Origin: Cerasicoccus frondis
GTDB lineage: Bacteria; Verrucomicrobiota; Verrucomicrobiia; Opitutales; Cerasicoccaceae
Direction: 5' to 3'
Assembly (NCBI GenBank): GCA_031296915.1
Contig: JAVDPC010000011.1
Location: 62,001-126,000 of the forward strand
DNA length: 64,000 nt
In this document: in pieces, positions 1-8,309 of the stretch
Position numbering within the stretch: position 1 is the first letter of the stretch
Layout: each line of letters opens with the position of its first letter
Notes under the pieces: model-generated
The model's input: only the letters and a program-made list of their open reading frames with translations
Databases searched by the model: none
Told to the model about the DNA's origin: nothing
Position numbers and translations under genes: made by a program

Positions 1-535
1 AATTCCGCTCCGCGCCCGGCTGCTCTCCATTATCAAACCAGCGCGTTATGAAATCCAATGGCCCCCAAAGCTCAACCAAGCCCTGACAGCCCGGCAGTCT
101 GCCGGTCGTCAAAGACAACGCAGTCAACGCGCCGCCAGCAGAACTGCCGCCGACAAACAACTTGCCCGCATCTACGTTCCACGCGGCGGCGTTTTCCCTC
201 AGCCAACTCCACGCATAGGCGACATCGTCCACCGGCTTGGGAAAGGTCGGCGACTCGGGCGTGCCCAAGCGATAATTCGGCGCAAAAACCGTCACCCCTA
301 AATGCAGCGCTAAATAACGCCCCAGGTAAGAGCATGCCTCGGGATGCCCAGTCTGAAAACCACCGCCATGCACGAGCATGATCGCAGGCATCCCAAGCGT
401 GGATGCTGCCGGCTGGAAAATCATCACCTGCTGTTGCCAACCATCGATTTCGCGAATCGGCAAAGCGCGGGCAGTTAGGACACCGGGGCAATCCGCCTCG
501 ACTGGCAGCGCGACGATTTCCTCAATGCTCAGCAT
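1..535 (-). CDS. alpha/beta hydrolase (fold-3 esterase type), cut by window edge
   Basis: Reading the minus strand from an ATG at 535 gives an open frame to the window edge, so the C-terminal part (with catalytic Asp/His) is missing. It shows the oxyanion-hole motif HGGGF and, about 75 residues later, the nucleophile motif GGSSAGG, which is the pattern of hormone-sensitive-lipase-like carboxylesterases. Between them is NYRLGTPESPTFPKPVDD, also typical of this family. The start lies 16 nt after the stop of the upstream DAHP synthase gene, so the two are probably co-transcribed. No signal peptide is visible, so it is probably cytoplasmic. The substrate is unknown. Longer open frames antisense to it and in other frames are shadows. 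Confidence 0.8.
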   Translation of the reverse strand, partial: MLSIEEIVALPVEADCPGVLTARALPIREIDGWQQQVMIFQPAASTLGMPAIMLVHGGGFQTGHPEACSYLGRYLALHLGVTVFAPNYRLGTPESPTFPKPVDDVAYAWSWLRENAAAWNVDAGKLFVGGSSAGGALTALSLTTGRLPGCQGLVELWGPLDFITRWFDNGEQPGAERN

Positions 536-551
536 CGACCAGCGACTGATT

Positions 552-1622
552 TTAGGCGAAGCGCGGCGCGAGCTTTTCGTAAGCGGCGCGCAGGCTCTTT
601 TCGGTGTCTTCCCAGCCCAGGCAAGGGTCGGTGATCGACACGCCGTACTCCAAATCAGCGATCGGCTGCGGAAATTTCTGGCTGCCATGCTTGAGGTTGC
701 TCTCGACCATCGCGCCGATCATGGCGTGGTTGCCATCGAGGATCTGCTGCACGGCTTCGTCCAGGATCTCCGGGCTCTTCGCCGGGTCCTTGCCGCTGTT
801 GTCGTGCGCGCAGTCCACCATGACGGCTGGGATCAGCCCCTTGGCCTTAAGCTGCTCGGCGTAGTCCTTGACCTGCTGGGCGGAGTAATTCGGGCCCGCC
901 TTGCCGCCACGGAGAACGAGGTGGCAGTTTGGGTTGCCCTTGGTGGTCACAGCCGATGCGCGGCCATTGGCCCCGATGCCGAGGAAAGTCTGTTGCTGGC
1001 TTGCCGCTTTGATCGCGTTGATCGCGGCTTCAATCGAGCCGTCTGTGCTGTTTTTGAAACCGAGCGGCATGGAGAGGCCTGACGCCATCTGGCGGTGAGT
1101 TTGGCTCTCGGTCGTGCGCGCGCCAATGGCGGTCCAGCAAATGAGGTCGGCAATGTACTGCGGCGTAATGGGGTCGAGCAGCTCGGTCGCGGTCGGCAGG
1201 CCGATGTCGATCACTTCGCGCAGGAAGCAGCGGGCGATTTTGAGCCCTTCGGGGATGTCGCACTGGCCGTCGAGCTGCGGGTCCATGATCAGGCCCTTCC
1301 AGCCAACCGTCGTGCGCGGCTTCTCAAAATAGACCCGCATGACGATGTAAACGCGGTCTTCGAGCTCCTTGGCGAGCTTGACGAGCTTGCGCGCATAGTC
1401 GCGACCAGCCTCCAGGTCGTGAATCGAGCACGGGCCCACCACCACGAGCAGGCGCGGATCATCGCCAAAAATAATGCGGTGGATGGTCTGCCGCGCCTCG
1501 GTGACGAATTCCGCCTGCGCGTCGGTCTTGGGGATGGACGTGAGCAGCTCTTCCGGGCTGGGCAGCTCCCGGATGGATTCGATGTTGATGTCGGTCGTGT
1601 TGATCACTGGCTGAACTTGCAT
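552..1622 (-). CDS. aroF: 3-deoxy-7-phosphoheptulonate (DAHP) synthase, class I
   Basis: Condenses phosphoenolpyruvate and erythrose 4-phosphate, the first step of the shikimate pathway to aromatic amino acids. The 356-aa length and motifs are those of the AroF/AroG/AroH family: VGPCSIHD near residue 95, MRVYFEKPRTTVGWKG, PTATELLDPITPQYIADL, the conserved RTTESQTHRQMASGL stretch and GFKNSTDG. The N-terminal extension before the barrel (ELPSPEELL) is the part that carries allosteric control in this class. The start is the ATG at 1622. The short symbol is generic: feedback-isozyme type (Phe, Tyr or Trp) cannot be decided from sequence by eye. It is followed closely by the esterase gene. Confidence 0.95.
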   Translation of the reverse strand: MQVQPVINTTDINIESIRELPSPEELLTSIPKTDAQAEFVTEARQTIHRIIFGDDPRLLVVVGPCSIHDLEAGRDYARKLVKLAKELEDRVYIVMRVYFEKPRTTVGWKGLIMDPQLDGQCDIPEGLKIARCFLREVIDIGLPTATELLDPITPQYIADLICWTAIGARTTESQTHRQMASGLSMPLGFKNSTDGSIEAAINAIKAASQQQTFLGIGANGRASAVTTKGNPNCHLVLRGGKAGPNYSAQQVKDYAEQLKAKGLIPAVMVDCAHDNSGKDPAKSPEILDEAVQQILDGNHAMIGAMVESNLKHGSQKFPQPIADLEYGVSITDPCLGWEDTEKSLRAAYEKLAPRFA

Positions 1623-1763
1623 GTTAACGAGGGCCGAAATTGGGCTTGGAAAAAACGGTCAATAACGCCCATGCCAGCGCCGGACTCAAGCCAAAAACCG
1701 GATAAGCTTATATATCGCAGCGCAGCCGATCAGGACTAAAACTTTATTGAATGCGCATTTTTC

Positions 1764-1944
1764 AACCACGAAGCGCACGGAGCGCACGAAGGGTGTAGCT
1801 AAATGATTTCTGATTAAGGTGGAGCCTGCTGTCCCCAGCAGGCTGTTCCATCATGCTGGCAGAGAGGCAACTGAAAGCCCGGTAGGGACACGGGCTCCAC
1901 CTTTGCCACCTACTTTTTTCATCTACTTCGTGTCCTTCGTGGTT
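1764..1944. repeat. nested inverted-repeat element in intergenic region
   Basis: The 411-nt gap between the DAHP synthase and ygfZ holds a nested inverted repeat. The outer arms are AACCACGAAGCGCACGGAG... at 1764-1791 and CTTCGTGTCCTTCGTGGTT at 1926-1944. The inner arms are AAGGTGGAGCC (1816-1826) and GGCTCCACCTT (1893-1903). A third small palindrome, AGCCTGCTG...CAGCAGGCT, lies just inside. No coding is supported here. It resembles the MITE/REP-like elements with the ACCACGAAGGACACGAAG motif that are common between genes in this phylum (recollection, not searched). Confidence 0.6.
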
Positions 1945-2033
1945 AAAAATCCCCCTGCCTCGCCGCTCACCACCTCCACGGAAAGCCCCGTCCTCGATTG
2001 ACAACCAGCCCGCTTTCGCCTTGTTAATGCCCC

Positions 2034-2915
2034 ATGCCCGCCCTCCAGGCCTACACTTCCCAGCCCGCCGTACTCGCCGTCACCGATGAAGATGCGGCCG
2101 CTTATCTGCAAAGCCAATTCTCCAACGACCTGCGCCGCAGCGAGGCGAACCCCGTCACCTACGGGCTCTTCCTCGACCGAAAAGGCAAGGTGCTCCACGA
2201 CGCGTTCATCCTCCAGCGCGCCCCCGAAGATTTCCTCCTCGTCAGCTACCACAGCGACGCCGAAGCTTTGCAACGCAAAGTAGAGGAGAACATCATCGCC
2301 GACGAAGTGGAGATAGAAAATGTCTCCGCTCAATATCGCTTAGTGACACTCTTCGGCAGCGAGGGGTTGAGTGACATTACGCCGCCGGAAAAATGCTTTG
2401 CTGAGCGCGACGGCGTCCTCGTGTTCTCCGGTCGACTCGCAGGCGCAGGCAGTCTGGACTGCCTCGTTCCGTCCGATGCCGAATGGCCGCCATCCTTCAT
2501 CAACACTGTGCCTGCGGACAGCAGCGCTGCACTGGCCGCGCGCATTGCCAGCGGCATTCCGGCCATTCCGCAGGACATCGGCGAAAGTGATTTACCGCAT
2601 GAAGGCGGTGATTTGTCCACGGCCGCCGTGAGCTACACGAAGGGCTGCTACCTCGGCCAGGAAGTCATGGCCCGACTGCACGCGATGGGCCGGGCGCAGC
2701 GCGCGATTTACCGCGTTAACTTTGCATCGCAAAGTAATGACGGCTCACCGCTGCCAGTCTTTTCCGGCGAGCGCCAGATCGGCGCCGTCACCTCGCATCG
2801 CGACGGCGCAGGCCTGGCCTTACTCAAGCGACGTTACGTGGCGAACGACGCCCAGCTTTGCATCGCAAAGCCCGGTGGTCCGGCGCTGGAAATTTTTTCT
2901 GAAATCACGGCTTGA
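2034..2915 (+). CDS. ygfZ: YgfZ/GcvT-domain folate-binding protein
   Basis: 293-aa member of the YgfZ (bacterial IBA57-like) family, tetrahydrofolate-binding proteins that help maintain iron-sulfur enzymes and tRNA thiomethylation. The signature KGCYLGQEVMARLHAMGR lies near residues 203-220, followed by the C-terminal barrel segment. The N-terminal half (QSQFSNDLRR, YGLFLDRKGKVLHDAF) matches the GcvT-like fold. The gene contains three copies of a 15-bp hairpin sequence, CTTTGCATCGCAAAG or a one-base variant (2266-2280, 2720-2734, 2856-2870), which also occurs in the GH78-like gene. The next small gene starts 1 nt after the TGA, indicating translational coupling. Confidence 0.92.
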   Translation: MPALQAYTSQPAVLAVTDEDAAAYLQSQFSNDLRRSEANPVTYGLFLDRKGKVLHDAFILQRAPEDFLLVSYHSDAEALQRKVEENIIADEVEIENVSAQYRLVTLFGSEGLSDITPPEKCFAERDGVLVFSGRLAGAGSLDCLVPSDAEWPPSFINTVPADSSAALAARIASGIPAIPQDIGESDLPHEGGDLSTAAVSYTKGCYLGQEVMARLHAMGRAQRAIYRVNFASQSNDGSPLPVFSGERQIGAVTSHRDGAGLALLKRRYVANDAQLCIAKPGGPALEIFSEITA

Positions 2916-2916
2916 A

Positions 2917-3147
2917 ATGGCGGACGACGAAGGTCAGAACGAAGACAGTTTAACGCTGCTTTGTCAGCGTTTGGGCGCGCCCGAAGAGCAGGCGCGGACG
3001 ATGGCTCGTCAACTCCTGAAACGATCCGAACAAATCGCCCGAGAACGCGGTATCAAGCGGGTTGAGGCGATGGATCATCTCTTACGCCTTTTGATAAGCG
3101 GGAGTCAAGGGATTAATCCTCTAGATCCCCCACCAGAAAAAGGCTAG
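2917..3147 (+). CDS. small hypothetical protein coupled to ygfZ
   Basis: 76-aa product starting at the ATG 1 nt after the ygfZ stop (2913-2915). It is charged and helical, with a run such as PEEQARTMARQLLKRSEQI followed by IKRVEAMDHLLRLL. There is no signal peptide or membrane segment. I do not recognise the family. The short gap, conserved-looking helical composition and absence of a competing frame make it likely to be real, and co-translation with ygfZ suggests a linked housekeeping role. An open frame continues further upstream inside ygfZ, but that part is a shadow. Confidence 0.6.
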   Translation: MADDEGQNEDSLTLLCQRLGAPEEQARTMARQLLKRSEQIARERGIKRVEAMDHLLRLLISGSQGINPLDPPPEKG

Positions 3148-3194
3148 AGCCGACTGAAAAACTCTAAAAAAAGCAGTTTCTCGTGCTAATTTCG

Positions 3195-3223
3195 TTGACG
3201 AGACAAGGCACAAAGCCTCATAA
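3195..3223 (+). promoter_or_regulatory. candidate promoter of the HU gene
   Basis: TTGACG at 3195-3200 is followed after 17 nt by TCATAA (3218-3223). This reads as a sigma-70-like pair 50 nt upstream of the HU start. It is the best match in the 125-nt gap; the assignment is by eye only. Confidence 0.4.
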
Positions 3224-3272
3224 GGGCATCGGTTAACACCAACTAACTAACGCAAATCCTAATCTAAATAAT

Positions 3273-3554
3273 ATGAATAAAGCAGAACTCGTAGTTGAAG
3301 TGCAAAAGAATCTCGGCAAAGACGCCACCAAAGCTTCCGCCGAGCGCGCAGTAGAAGCAGTCCTCGATGCGGTCAAGAAGGGCCTCAAGAAGGACAAGGC
3401 TGGCGTTCAGCTCATTGGTTTCGGCACCTTCACCGTTGCGAAGCGCGCAGCTCGCATGGGTGTCAACCCGAAGACCAAGGAAAAGATCAAGATCAAGGCT
3501 TCCAAGACGGTTAAGTTCAAGCCAGGCGCTGGCCTCAAGGCTCTGGTCGCCTAA
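3273..3554 (+). CDS. hup: HU-family nucleoid DNA-binding protein
   Basis: 93-aa HU/IHF-family protein, a dimeric DNA-bending architectural protein of the nucleoid. It begins MNKAELVVEVQKNLGK, has the GFGTFTVAKRAARMGVNPKT beta-arm region around residues 48-68, and ends with the KTVKFKPGAGLKALV helix. Length and motif order are normal. It is lysine-rich and monocistronic, with a good intrinsic terminator 25-50 nt downstream. No clear Shine-Dalgarno sequence precedes the ATG, as for several genes in this window. Confidence 0.97.
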   Translation: MNKAELVVEVQKNLGKDATKASAERAVEAVLDAVKKGLKKDKAGVQLIGFGTFTVAKRAARMGVNPKTKEKIKIKASKTVKFKPGAGLKALVA

Positions 3555-3575
3555 CCCCAAAGCGATTCATACCCA

Positions 3576-3608
3576 AAAAACCCGCGCTGGCAACGGCGCG
3601 GGTTTTCT
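3576..3608 (+). terminator. rho-independent terminator of the HU gene
   Basis: CCCGCGC-TGGCAACG-GCGCGGG (3581-3602) forms a perfect 7-bp GC stem, preceded by an A run and followed by TTTTCTTG. It lies just after the HU stop codon. Confidence 0.85.
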
Positions 3609-3699
3609 TGTGCCCAGCGTCCAGCTGAATTTTGCAGTGCGAAAGCACGGAGAGGCAGGCCGGCAATGATGATCCATTCAGCGGCCAGCCCTGCGCTCT

Positions 3700-4296
3700 A
3701 AGTCGTTGATTATCAGCGCGGATTATTAGTCAGAGCTACTCACTAATAAAATGCTCGGACGTTCACTTTTAAGTTGTAGATCCATGCGACTCGACTAGTA
3801 TTCAATCGATCACTAAACAAGTAGCACAGGCGTCCCGCCTGTGTTGTTTCAGTCAGATTGATCCGGGGCACAGGCGGGACGCCCGTGCTACTCATAAGCG
3901 GCCACGCACACGCCCCACCTTACCCACCTTACCCACCTTACCCACTTTCAAACTCATGAACATCCCCCCAAAACATCCGCCTTAGCAAACTAGAGCAGGT
4001 ATCCCAGTCGACGCCATGCGAGGTCATTCGGGCCGCGCGTGTCGGCGCTCCGCGTTAGCGGGCACATTCGCCGCCGGGCTTGGTGTAAACATCCCGGTTG
4101 CGACGCCCCTTGCTGCGCGGAACCGCCCGACGCGCGACGCCCTATTGCCAGCCTGATCAGCGCAGCATCGACGTTTCCGCGCGGCCCCTGAGCTGCGCGA
4201 CCAGCCTCCTGCGCCGGACTCCCGGCGATCGGGCAGGTTGTATCGTGTTCCTTGAAATGAAATTTGCGGGTAGCCCCCCCCCCCCCCCGGGGGGTG
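3700..4296. repeat. long dispersed non-coding repeat, copy A
   Basis: This 917-nt intergenic region is collinear, in the same orientation, with 62168-62785. The shared order of blocks is: AGTCGTTGAT; GGATTATTAGT...CTCACTAATAAAATGCTCG; CGTTCACTTTT; a GCACAGG/CCTGTG inverted repeat (3821-3891); a run of the 9-mer CCCACCTTA (3914-3946); ATGAAC.TCCCCC.AA.CATCC; GGTATCCCAGTCGACGCCATGCG; a GC-rich block ending CGGGCAGGT; and a poly-C tract (15 C at 4274-4288 followed by 6 G). The two copies differ by many substitutions and small indels. Short frames exist on both strands but no reading frame is conserved along the length, so I call it non-coding or structural. Confidence 0.75.
3821..3891. repeat. 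GCACAGGCGTCCCGCCTGTG inverted repeat
   Basis: Two arms, GTAGCACAGGCGTCCCGCCTG at 3821-3841 and its near-complement at 3868-3891, can form a hairpin of over 20 bp. Each arm is itself partly palindromic. It lies within the long repeat, and a degenerate version sits at the same relative place in the other copy (62292-62358). It resembles REP/MITE-type elements scattered in Verrucomicrobia and Planctomycetes genomes. Confidence 0.7.
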
Positions 4297-4302
4297 AACG
4301 TC

Positions 4303-4446
4303 GGGAGATTCAAAAATGAAGTTTCCTGCTGACTTTAATCTCCCACCCCAACGCGTGGGGGCATAAGAGCAGCTACACGGAGCCTGACCGCTGAACTGTA
4401 AACAACGCCCTCATCGGAGTCTGGTGAAAATTTAGCTTTAAATTTT
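4303..4446 (+). other. structured leader region of galK
   Basis: Three possible stem-loops lie between the repeat and galK. GGGAGATT (4303-4310) can pair with AATCTCCC (4337-4344). CCCCA (4346-4350) pairs with TGGGG (4356-4360). AAAATTT (4427-4433) pairs with AAATTTT (4440-4446), ending about 25 nt before the GTG start. I cannot match this to a known riboswitch. It may be regulatory or the edge of the repeat. Confidence 0.3.
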
Positions 4447-4471
4447 TCTAGAACCTCCTTGCCTAGGGTAC

Positions 4472-5632
4472 GTGATTGAAGACCTCTTTATTAAACGCTT
4501 TGGCCAGAGCCCCAAAGTCATTGCCCAGGCGCCTGGCCGTCTGGAGTTCATTGGCAACCACACCGACTACAATGGCGGCCCAGTGTTGGGCGTTGCCGTA
4601 GATCGGCGCGTTTCCGTCGCCCTCTCCCCCTGCGATGGACGCCAAGCCACACTCTGGAGCGCCAGCATGGATAGCGAGGTCACCGTGGACATCGACCACA
4701 TCGAGCCACTGTCCGGCAAGGACTCCTGGGCGAATTACGCTCTCGGAGTGCTCAAGGAATTGATCGCCATCGGCATGGAGACGCCTCACGGCTTCACGAT
4801 GGTCGTCGACAGCGACTTGCCCGCCGGAGCCGGTCTGAGCAGCAGCGCCGCATTCGAGCTGGCCAGCGGTTACGGCTTCACCGGCCTCTACGACTTCGAA
4901 CTGGACCGCGCCGACATGGCCCGTGTGGGACGCCGCGCCGAAAACAGCTTCGTCGGCATGCCCTGCGGCATTCTCGACCAGGGAGTATCGGCCTTCGGCG
5001 ACATCAATCGCCTGGTGAAAATCGATTGCGCCTCTGAAACCTTCACCCAGCTCAAGCTTCCTGAAGACGTGCATTTCTGGGTTTTCAACACCGCGAAAAA
5101 GCACTCACTGGTCGACTCGCTTTACGGCAAACGACACGAGGAGTGCATGGAAGCGCATCGCCTGCTTAAGCATCCGCTGCCCCACGCCCAAAACCTGGCG
5201 CAAGTCTCGTCCGCTCAGTTGGAGCAACACCAGGGCCTTCTCGGCGACGTGCTGACCCGCCGCGCCCGGCACATTGTGGGCGAGAGCGAGCGCGTGCTCG
5301 CCGTCGAGTCTGCGTTACAAAAAGGCGACATGGCCGCAGTCGGCAAGATGCTGTTCGAATCGCACGGAAGCTCACGCGTTAACTTCGAAAACAGCATCCC
5401 GGAGCTTGATTTACTGGTCGAGACGCTCAAGCAGTCAGAACATGTCTGGGGCGCCCGCCTGACTGGTGGCGGTTTTGGCGGCGCGGTCATGGCGGTGACC
5501 AATGGCCAATTCGACCAACACGACGCCGAAAAGATTATCGAAGCCTACGAAAAAGCCTTTGGCCAAGCCTCAACCTACTTCCACACCACGACAGGACCTG
5601 GCGCCAGCGAAGGCCACTTGGTATCGATTTAG
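4472..5632 (+). CDS. galK: galactokinase
   Basis: Phosphorylates galactose to galactose 1-phosphate (Leloir pathway; GHMP kinase superfamily). The galactokinase signature GRLEFIGNHTDYNGGPVL is near residues 22-39, the ATP-loop motif PAGAGLSSSAAFE near 112-124, and the C-terminal GHMP motif GARLTGGGFGGAV near 327-339. The 386-aa length is normal. The start is a GTG at 4472 because there is no ATG before the signature; a weak AGGG (4465-4468) precedes it. No other Leloir genes adjoin it. It may serve galactose released by the glycosidases encoded to the right, though they are 12 kb away. Confidence 0.95.
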   Translation: MIEDLFIKRFGQSPKVIAQAPGRLEFIGNHTDYNGGPVLGVAVDRRVSVALSPCDGRQATLWSASMDSEVTVDIDHIEPLSGKDSWANYALGVLKELIAIGMETPHGFTMVVDSDLPAGAGLSSSAAFELASGYGFTGLYDFELDRADMARVGRRAENSFVGMPCGILDQGVSAFGDINRLVKIDCASETFTQLKLPEDVHFWVFNTAKKHSLVDSLYGKRHEECMEAHRLLKHPLPHAQNLAQVSSAQLEQHQGLLGDVLTRRARHIVGESERVLAVESALQKGDMAAVGKMLFESHGSSRVNFENSIPELDLLVETLKQSEHVWGARLTGGGFGGAVMAVTNGQFDQHDAEKIIEAYEKAFGQASTYFHTTTGPGASEGHLVSI

Positions 5633-5657
5633 AGCACGCTTCATCTAGCTTGGCCGA

Positions 5658-8009
5658 TCAGGTGTTAACCGCGTCGCGCCCAATGGCGATCTTGCGCAAG
5701 ACCGCGCGCACGTTACGGGCTATGATCGGCTTATTGATGAAGTTCAAGCTGGGCTGCATTGGCGGCGTTGAATTCTTGTTTTGCGGGCTGCTTTCCATCA
5801 GCACCACCAAGCTGGCTGACTCGTTTTCGTGGCCAGCCTGCCCCCCCTTGATGATTTCCGCCATCTCGCCGATTGAGAAGTCCGCAATGTCGTCATCCAT
5901 CATGATGATGTCGTAGGCATTGTCCTGCAGGTGGCTGATTGACTCAATCCCGTCCTGCTGAATGGCGATCTCATAGCCCAGGCTAGCCATGATTTTTTGC
6001 ATGATTTCAATCGTCGCGTGGTTGGAACACTGCATGAGGATTCGCAATGGGAAAATTTCCGCAAAACGGCGGTCTTCGATTTCCTCATAGAGCAGGCTGC
6101 TCGCGCTGGGCGCCGCCTCATTGGCATTCACCCGCGTGGGCAGCGTGAAGTAAAAGGTGGAGCCTTCGTTGATGTTGCTTTCGGCCCAGATCCTGCCGGA
6201 CCAAAGCTCGACAATGCGGCGACAGATCGCCAGCCCCAGGCCCGTGCCGCCAAAGCGCCGCGTCGAACTGGAGTCCAGTTGGGTAAACGACTGAAAGAGC
6301 TTGGCCTGATCGCAGTCTTCAATGCCAATACCAGTGTCTTTGACGGCAAACAACAGCTCCGAACTCCATGGCTCGCCCTTGGGTAGCGACTGCGCGCCAA
6401 CACTGATCGTGACTCCCCCCTCCTGCGTAAATTTGAGCGCGTTGGCGGTGAGGTTGAGCAACACCTGACGCAGCTCCGTGTAGTCCGCCATGATATGGTG
6501 AGGGGTTTCCGGCTGAAACTCGACCCGAAAGCTCAAATTCTTCTCCTGAGCTTCCGCTTGCGTCACTTCCTCTATCTCCTGAAACAGAGCGTCTAAATCA
6601 GTTTCCTGCTCCCTTAAGTCGACCTCTCCCGCCTCCAGACGGCTGTAGTTCAGCACATTATTGATCAGCTCAAGCAAGTTGAACGCATTGGCTTTGATGA
6701 TATTGACCAACTCAGCGTCTTCCTCGCTTTTCAACGACTCCATCAGCAGATCGGCAAACCCGATAATCGAGTTCATCGGCGTGCGCACTTCATGGCTCAT
6801 CACCGCGAGAAACTCGTCCTTACTCCGGTTGGCGGCGTGGGCAGATTCCCGCGATTCCTTGAGCTCGGTTTCAATGCGAATCTGATCCGTGACGTCATTA
6901 ACAATCGAGGCAAATCCAACGACTTCCCCCTTGTCGTCGACCAGCGCAGAGTTCGTCCAGTCACAAATAATCACGCGGCCATCTCGGGTTATGTTGTCGT
7001 TCTGGCTGCGATTACCGCCTTTCTCTTGGCGCATTTCACGGAAGATGCGGCGACACGGCTCGATAAACGCCTCTCCGATCAGCAAAGTGAATGGTTGCCC
7101 AATCGCCTCACGCTGGCTGTAGCCGAAGATATTCTCCGCCGACTGGTTCCAGGCCCGTATCGTCCCATCAAGCTCCCATTCAATGAAGCCGAGGGGCATA
7201 CGCTCGATGAAAAACGTCAACCGCTGAAACGCTTCGCGACGCTCTCCTTCCACCCGCCGCCGCAAACTGATGTCACGACAACAGCAGATGACGCCAATAA
7301 TGTCCCGCTGAGTATTTTTTTCCAGACTCAGTGAAACAAATATCGGCAGCACATCGCCATTTCGCCGCCTGATATCCGTCTCAAACTGATGCCGGTCATG
7401 GATCAGCAGCGGCTCCAGCAACGAATGCATGCTAAAATCCGTTGCGCGGCCTTTCTGGAAGATCGCGGAGAGAGGCTGCCCCATGACCTCATCGCTTCCA
7501 AAGCCAAACATGGACTCCGCCCGTTGATTCCAGGACTTGATGCTCCCGTTCAAATCCGTGCCAATAATTGCCATCGAAACTTGGTCGAGCATTCGTTTCT
7601 GTTGGCTCAACTCCCTCGTTTTCTTGGCTAATTCATGGCGAGTCTTTGCCAGTTGCATCAATATCTTAAGCGTAGAGGCGGCCTCACTGACGCCCTGAGG
7701 AGCCAGAGTCGCATCGATGAAGTCAACTGAGGGATATTGACCACCCTCCTCAATGAGCCCCAATACAGCCATCGTCTCTGAGCGTAGCTGAAGCAAATCA
7801 CACACATCCTTCGGCAATTCACTGGACAAAGAAACCACAACAACCAAGGCAACATCTCCTTGACTACGAATGGCTTTCAGAATTCCAGAAGCCTCCATTG
7901 GGCAGTCACAACACTCCGTCCCTGTGAGTTCGCCCAGGGTAAATTGCTCGGAAATCTCGCCCACCAACAGCAGCTTAACCGTGGTGTCGAATGGTGAATT
8001 TGAGCCCAT
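5658..8009 (-). CDS. multi-PAS sensor histidine kinase with degenerate receiver domain
   Basis: About 783 aa if started at the ATG at 8009; a TTG at 8078 in frame would add 23 residues. Order of parts: an N-terminal receiver-like segment (to about 125), PAS1 (about 140-260), PAS2 (about 261-385), a HisKA domain with MSHEVRTPMNSIIGF (phospho-acceptor His near 403), an ATPase domain (NLTANALKF, DTGIGIE, GGTGLGLAICR), and a C-terminal receiver-like domain from about 643. That receiver keeps YDIIMMDDD and NKPI, but the usual acidic pair after the first strand is replaced (RILMQCSN), so it may not bind Mg2+. No membrane helix is evident, so it is probably a cytoplasmic sensor. It is convergent with galK and has no partner regulator beside it. 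Confidence 0.9.
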   Translation of the reverse strand: MGSNSPFDTTVKLLLVGEISEQFTLGELTGTECCDCPMEASGILKAIRSQGDVALVVVVSLSSELPKDVCDLLQLRSETMAVLGLIEEGGQYPSVDFIDATLAPQGVSEAASTLKILMQLAKTRHELAKKTRELSQQKRMLDQVSMAIIGTDLNGSIKSWNQRAESMFGFGSDEVMGQPLSAIFQKGRATDFSMHSLLEPLLIHDRHQFETDIRRRNGDVLPIFVSLSLEKNTQRDIIGVICCCRDISLRRRVEGERREAFQRLTFFIERMPLGFIEWELDGTIRAWNQSAENIFGYSQREAIGQPFTLLIGEAFIEPCRRIFREMRQEKGGNRSQNDNITRDGRVIICDWTNSALVDDKGEVVGFASIVNDVTDQIRIETELKESRESAHAANRSKDEFLAVMSHEVRTPMNSIIGFADLLMESLKSEEDAELVNIIKANAFNLLELINNVLNYSRLEAGEVDLREQETDLDALFQEIEEVTQAEAQEKNLSFRVEFQPETPHHIMADYTELRQVLLNLTANALKFTQEGGVTISVGAQSLPKGEPWSSELLFAVKDTGIGIEDCDQAKLFQSFTQLDSSSTRRFGGTGLGLAICRRIVELWSGRIWAESNINEGSTFYFTLPTRVNANEAAPSASSLLYEEIEDRRFAEIFPLRILMQCSNHATIEIMQKIMASLGYEIAIQQDGIESISHLQDNAYDIIMMDDDIADFSIGEMAEIIKGGQAGHENESASLVVLMESSPQNKNSTPPMQPSLNFINKPIIARNVRAVLRKIAIGRDAVNT

Positions 8010-8173
8010 AAATAGGAACAACACTCTATTGTAAAAAATTTGTTTGTCCAACCCAATCCTGCGGCCGCTTTGCCACAATTAATAGACAAATAAAATCCTT
8101 CAACAGAATTGGCACGCCCACTGCTTAATTATTTGCGAAGGCGGCTTCCGCTAATGCGAAGTCACCAATTGTT

Positions 8174-8218
8174 AAGGGGTCGACGTTTCGGGGTTTCCGT
8201 CGACCCCTTCTTTATTTT
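8174..8218 (+). terminator. strong intrinsic terminator with no upstream gene
   Basis: AAGGGGTCGACG (8174-8185) and CGTCGACCCCTT (8198-8209) form a perfect 12-bp stem with a 12-nt loop, followed by TCTTTATTTT. It is oriented to end a plus-strand transcript, but the only upstream gene runs away from it. A short RNA starting in the 8090-8170 region would explain it. It could also protect the tRNA gene from read-through. Confidence 0.75.
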
Positions 8219-8309
8219 AGGTGTCCAGATCACGTCGGGAAAATTTCTCCTGAAGAATGGTTTGACAAGGCAGCCCCGGCGCCCTGTTTTCTTGCCTTTC
8301 CGTTTTAGG

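Noticed and set aside
72..491. 139-residue minus-strand open frame with ATG start at the left edge
   Set aside because: Out of frame with the real hydrolase, which shows HGGG and GSSAGG in another frame from the ATG at 535.
1095..1739. 214-residue open frame antisense to DAHP synthase
   Set aside because: DAHP synthase motifs are on the other strand; the plus-strand frame has no domain.
4098..4319. 73-residue open frame over the poly-C tract
   Set aside because: Low complexity (poly-Pro/Gly), in the dispersed repeat, and not preserved in the other copy.
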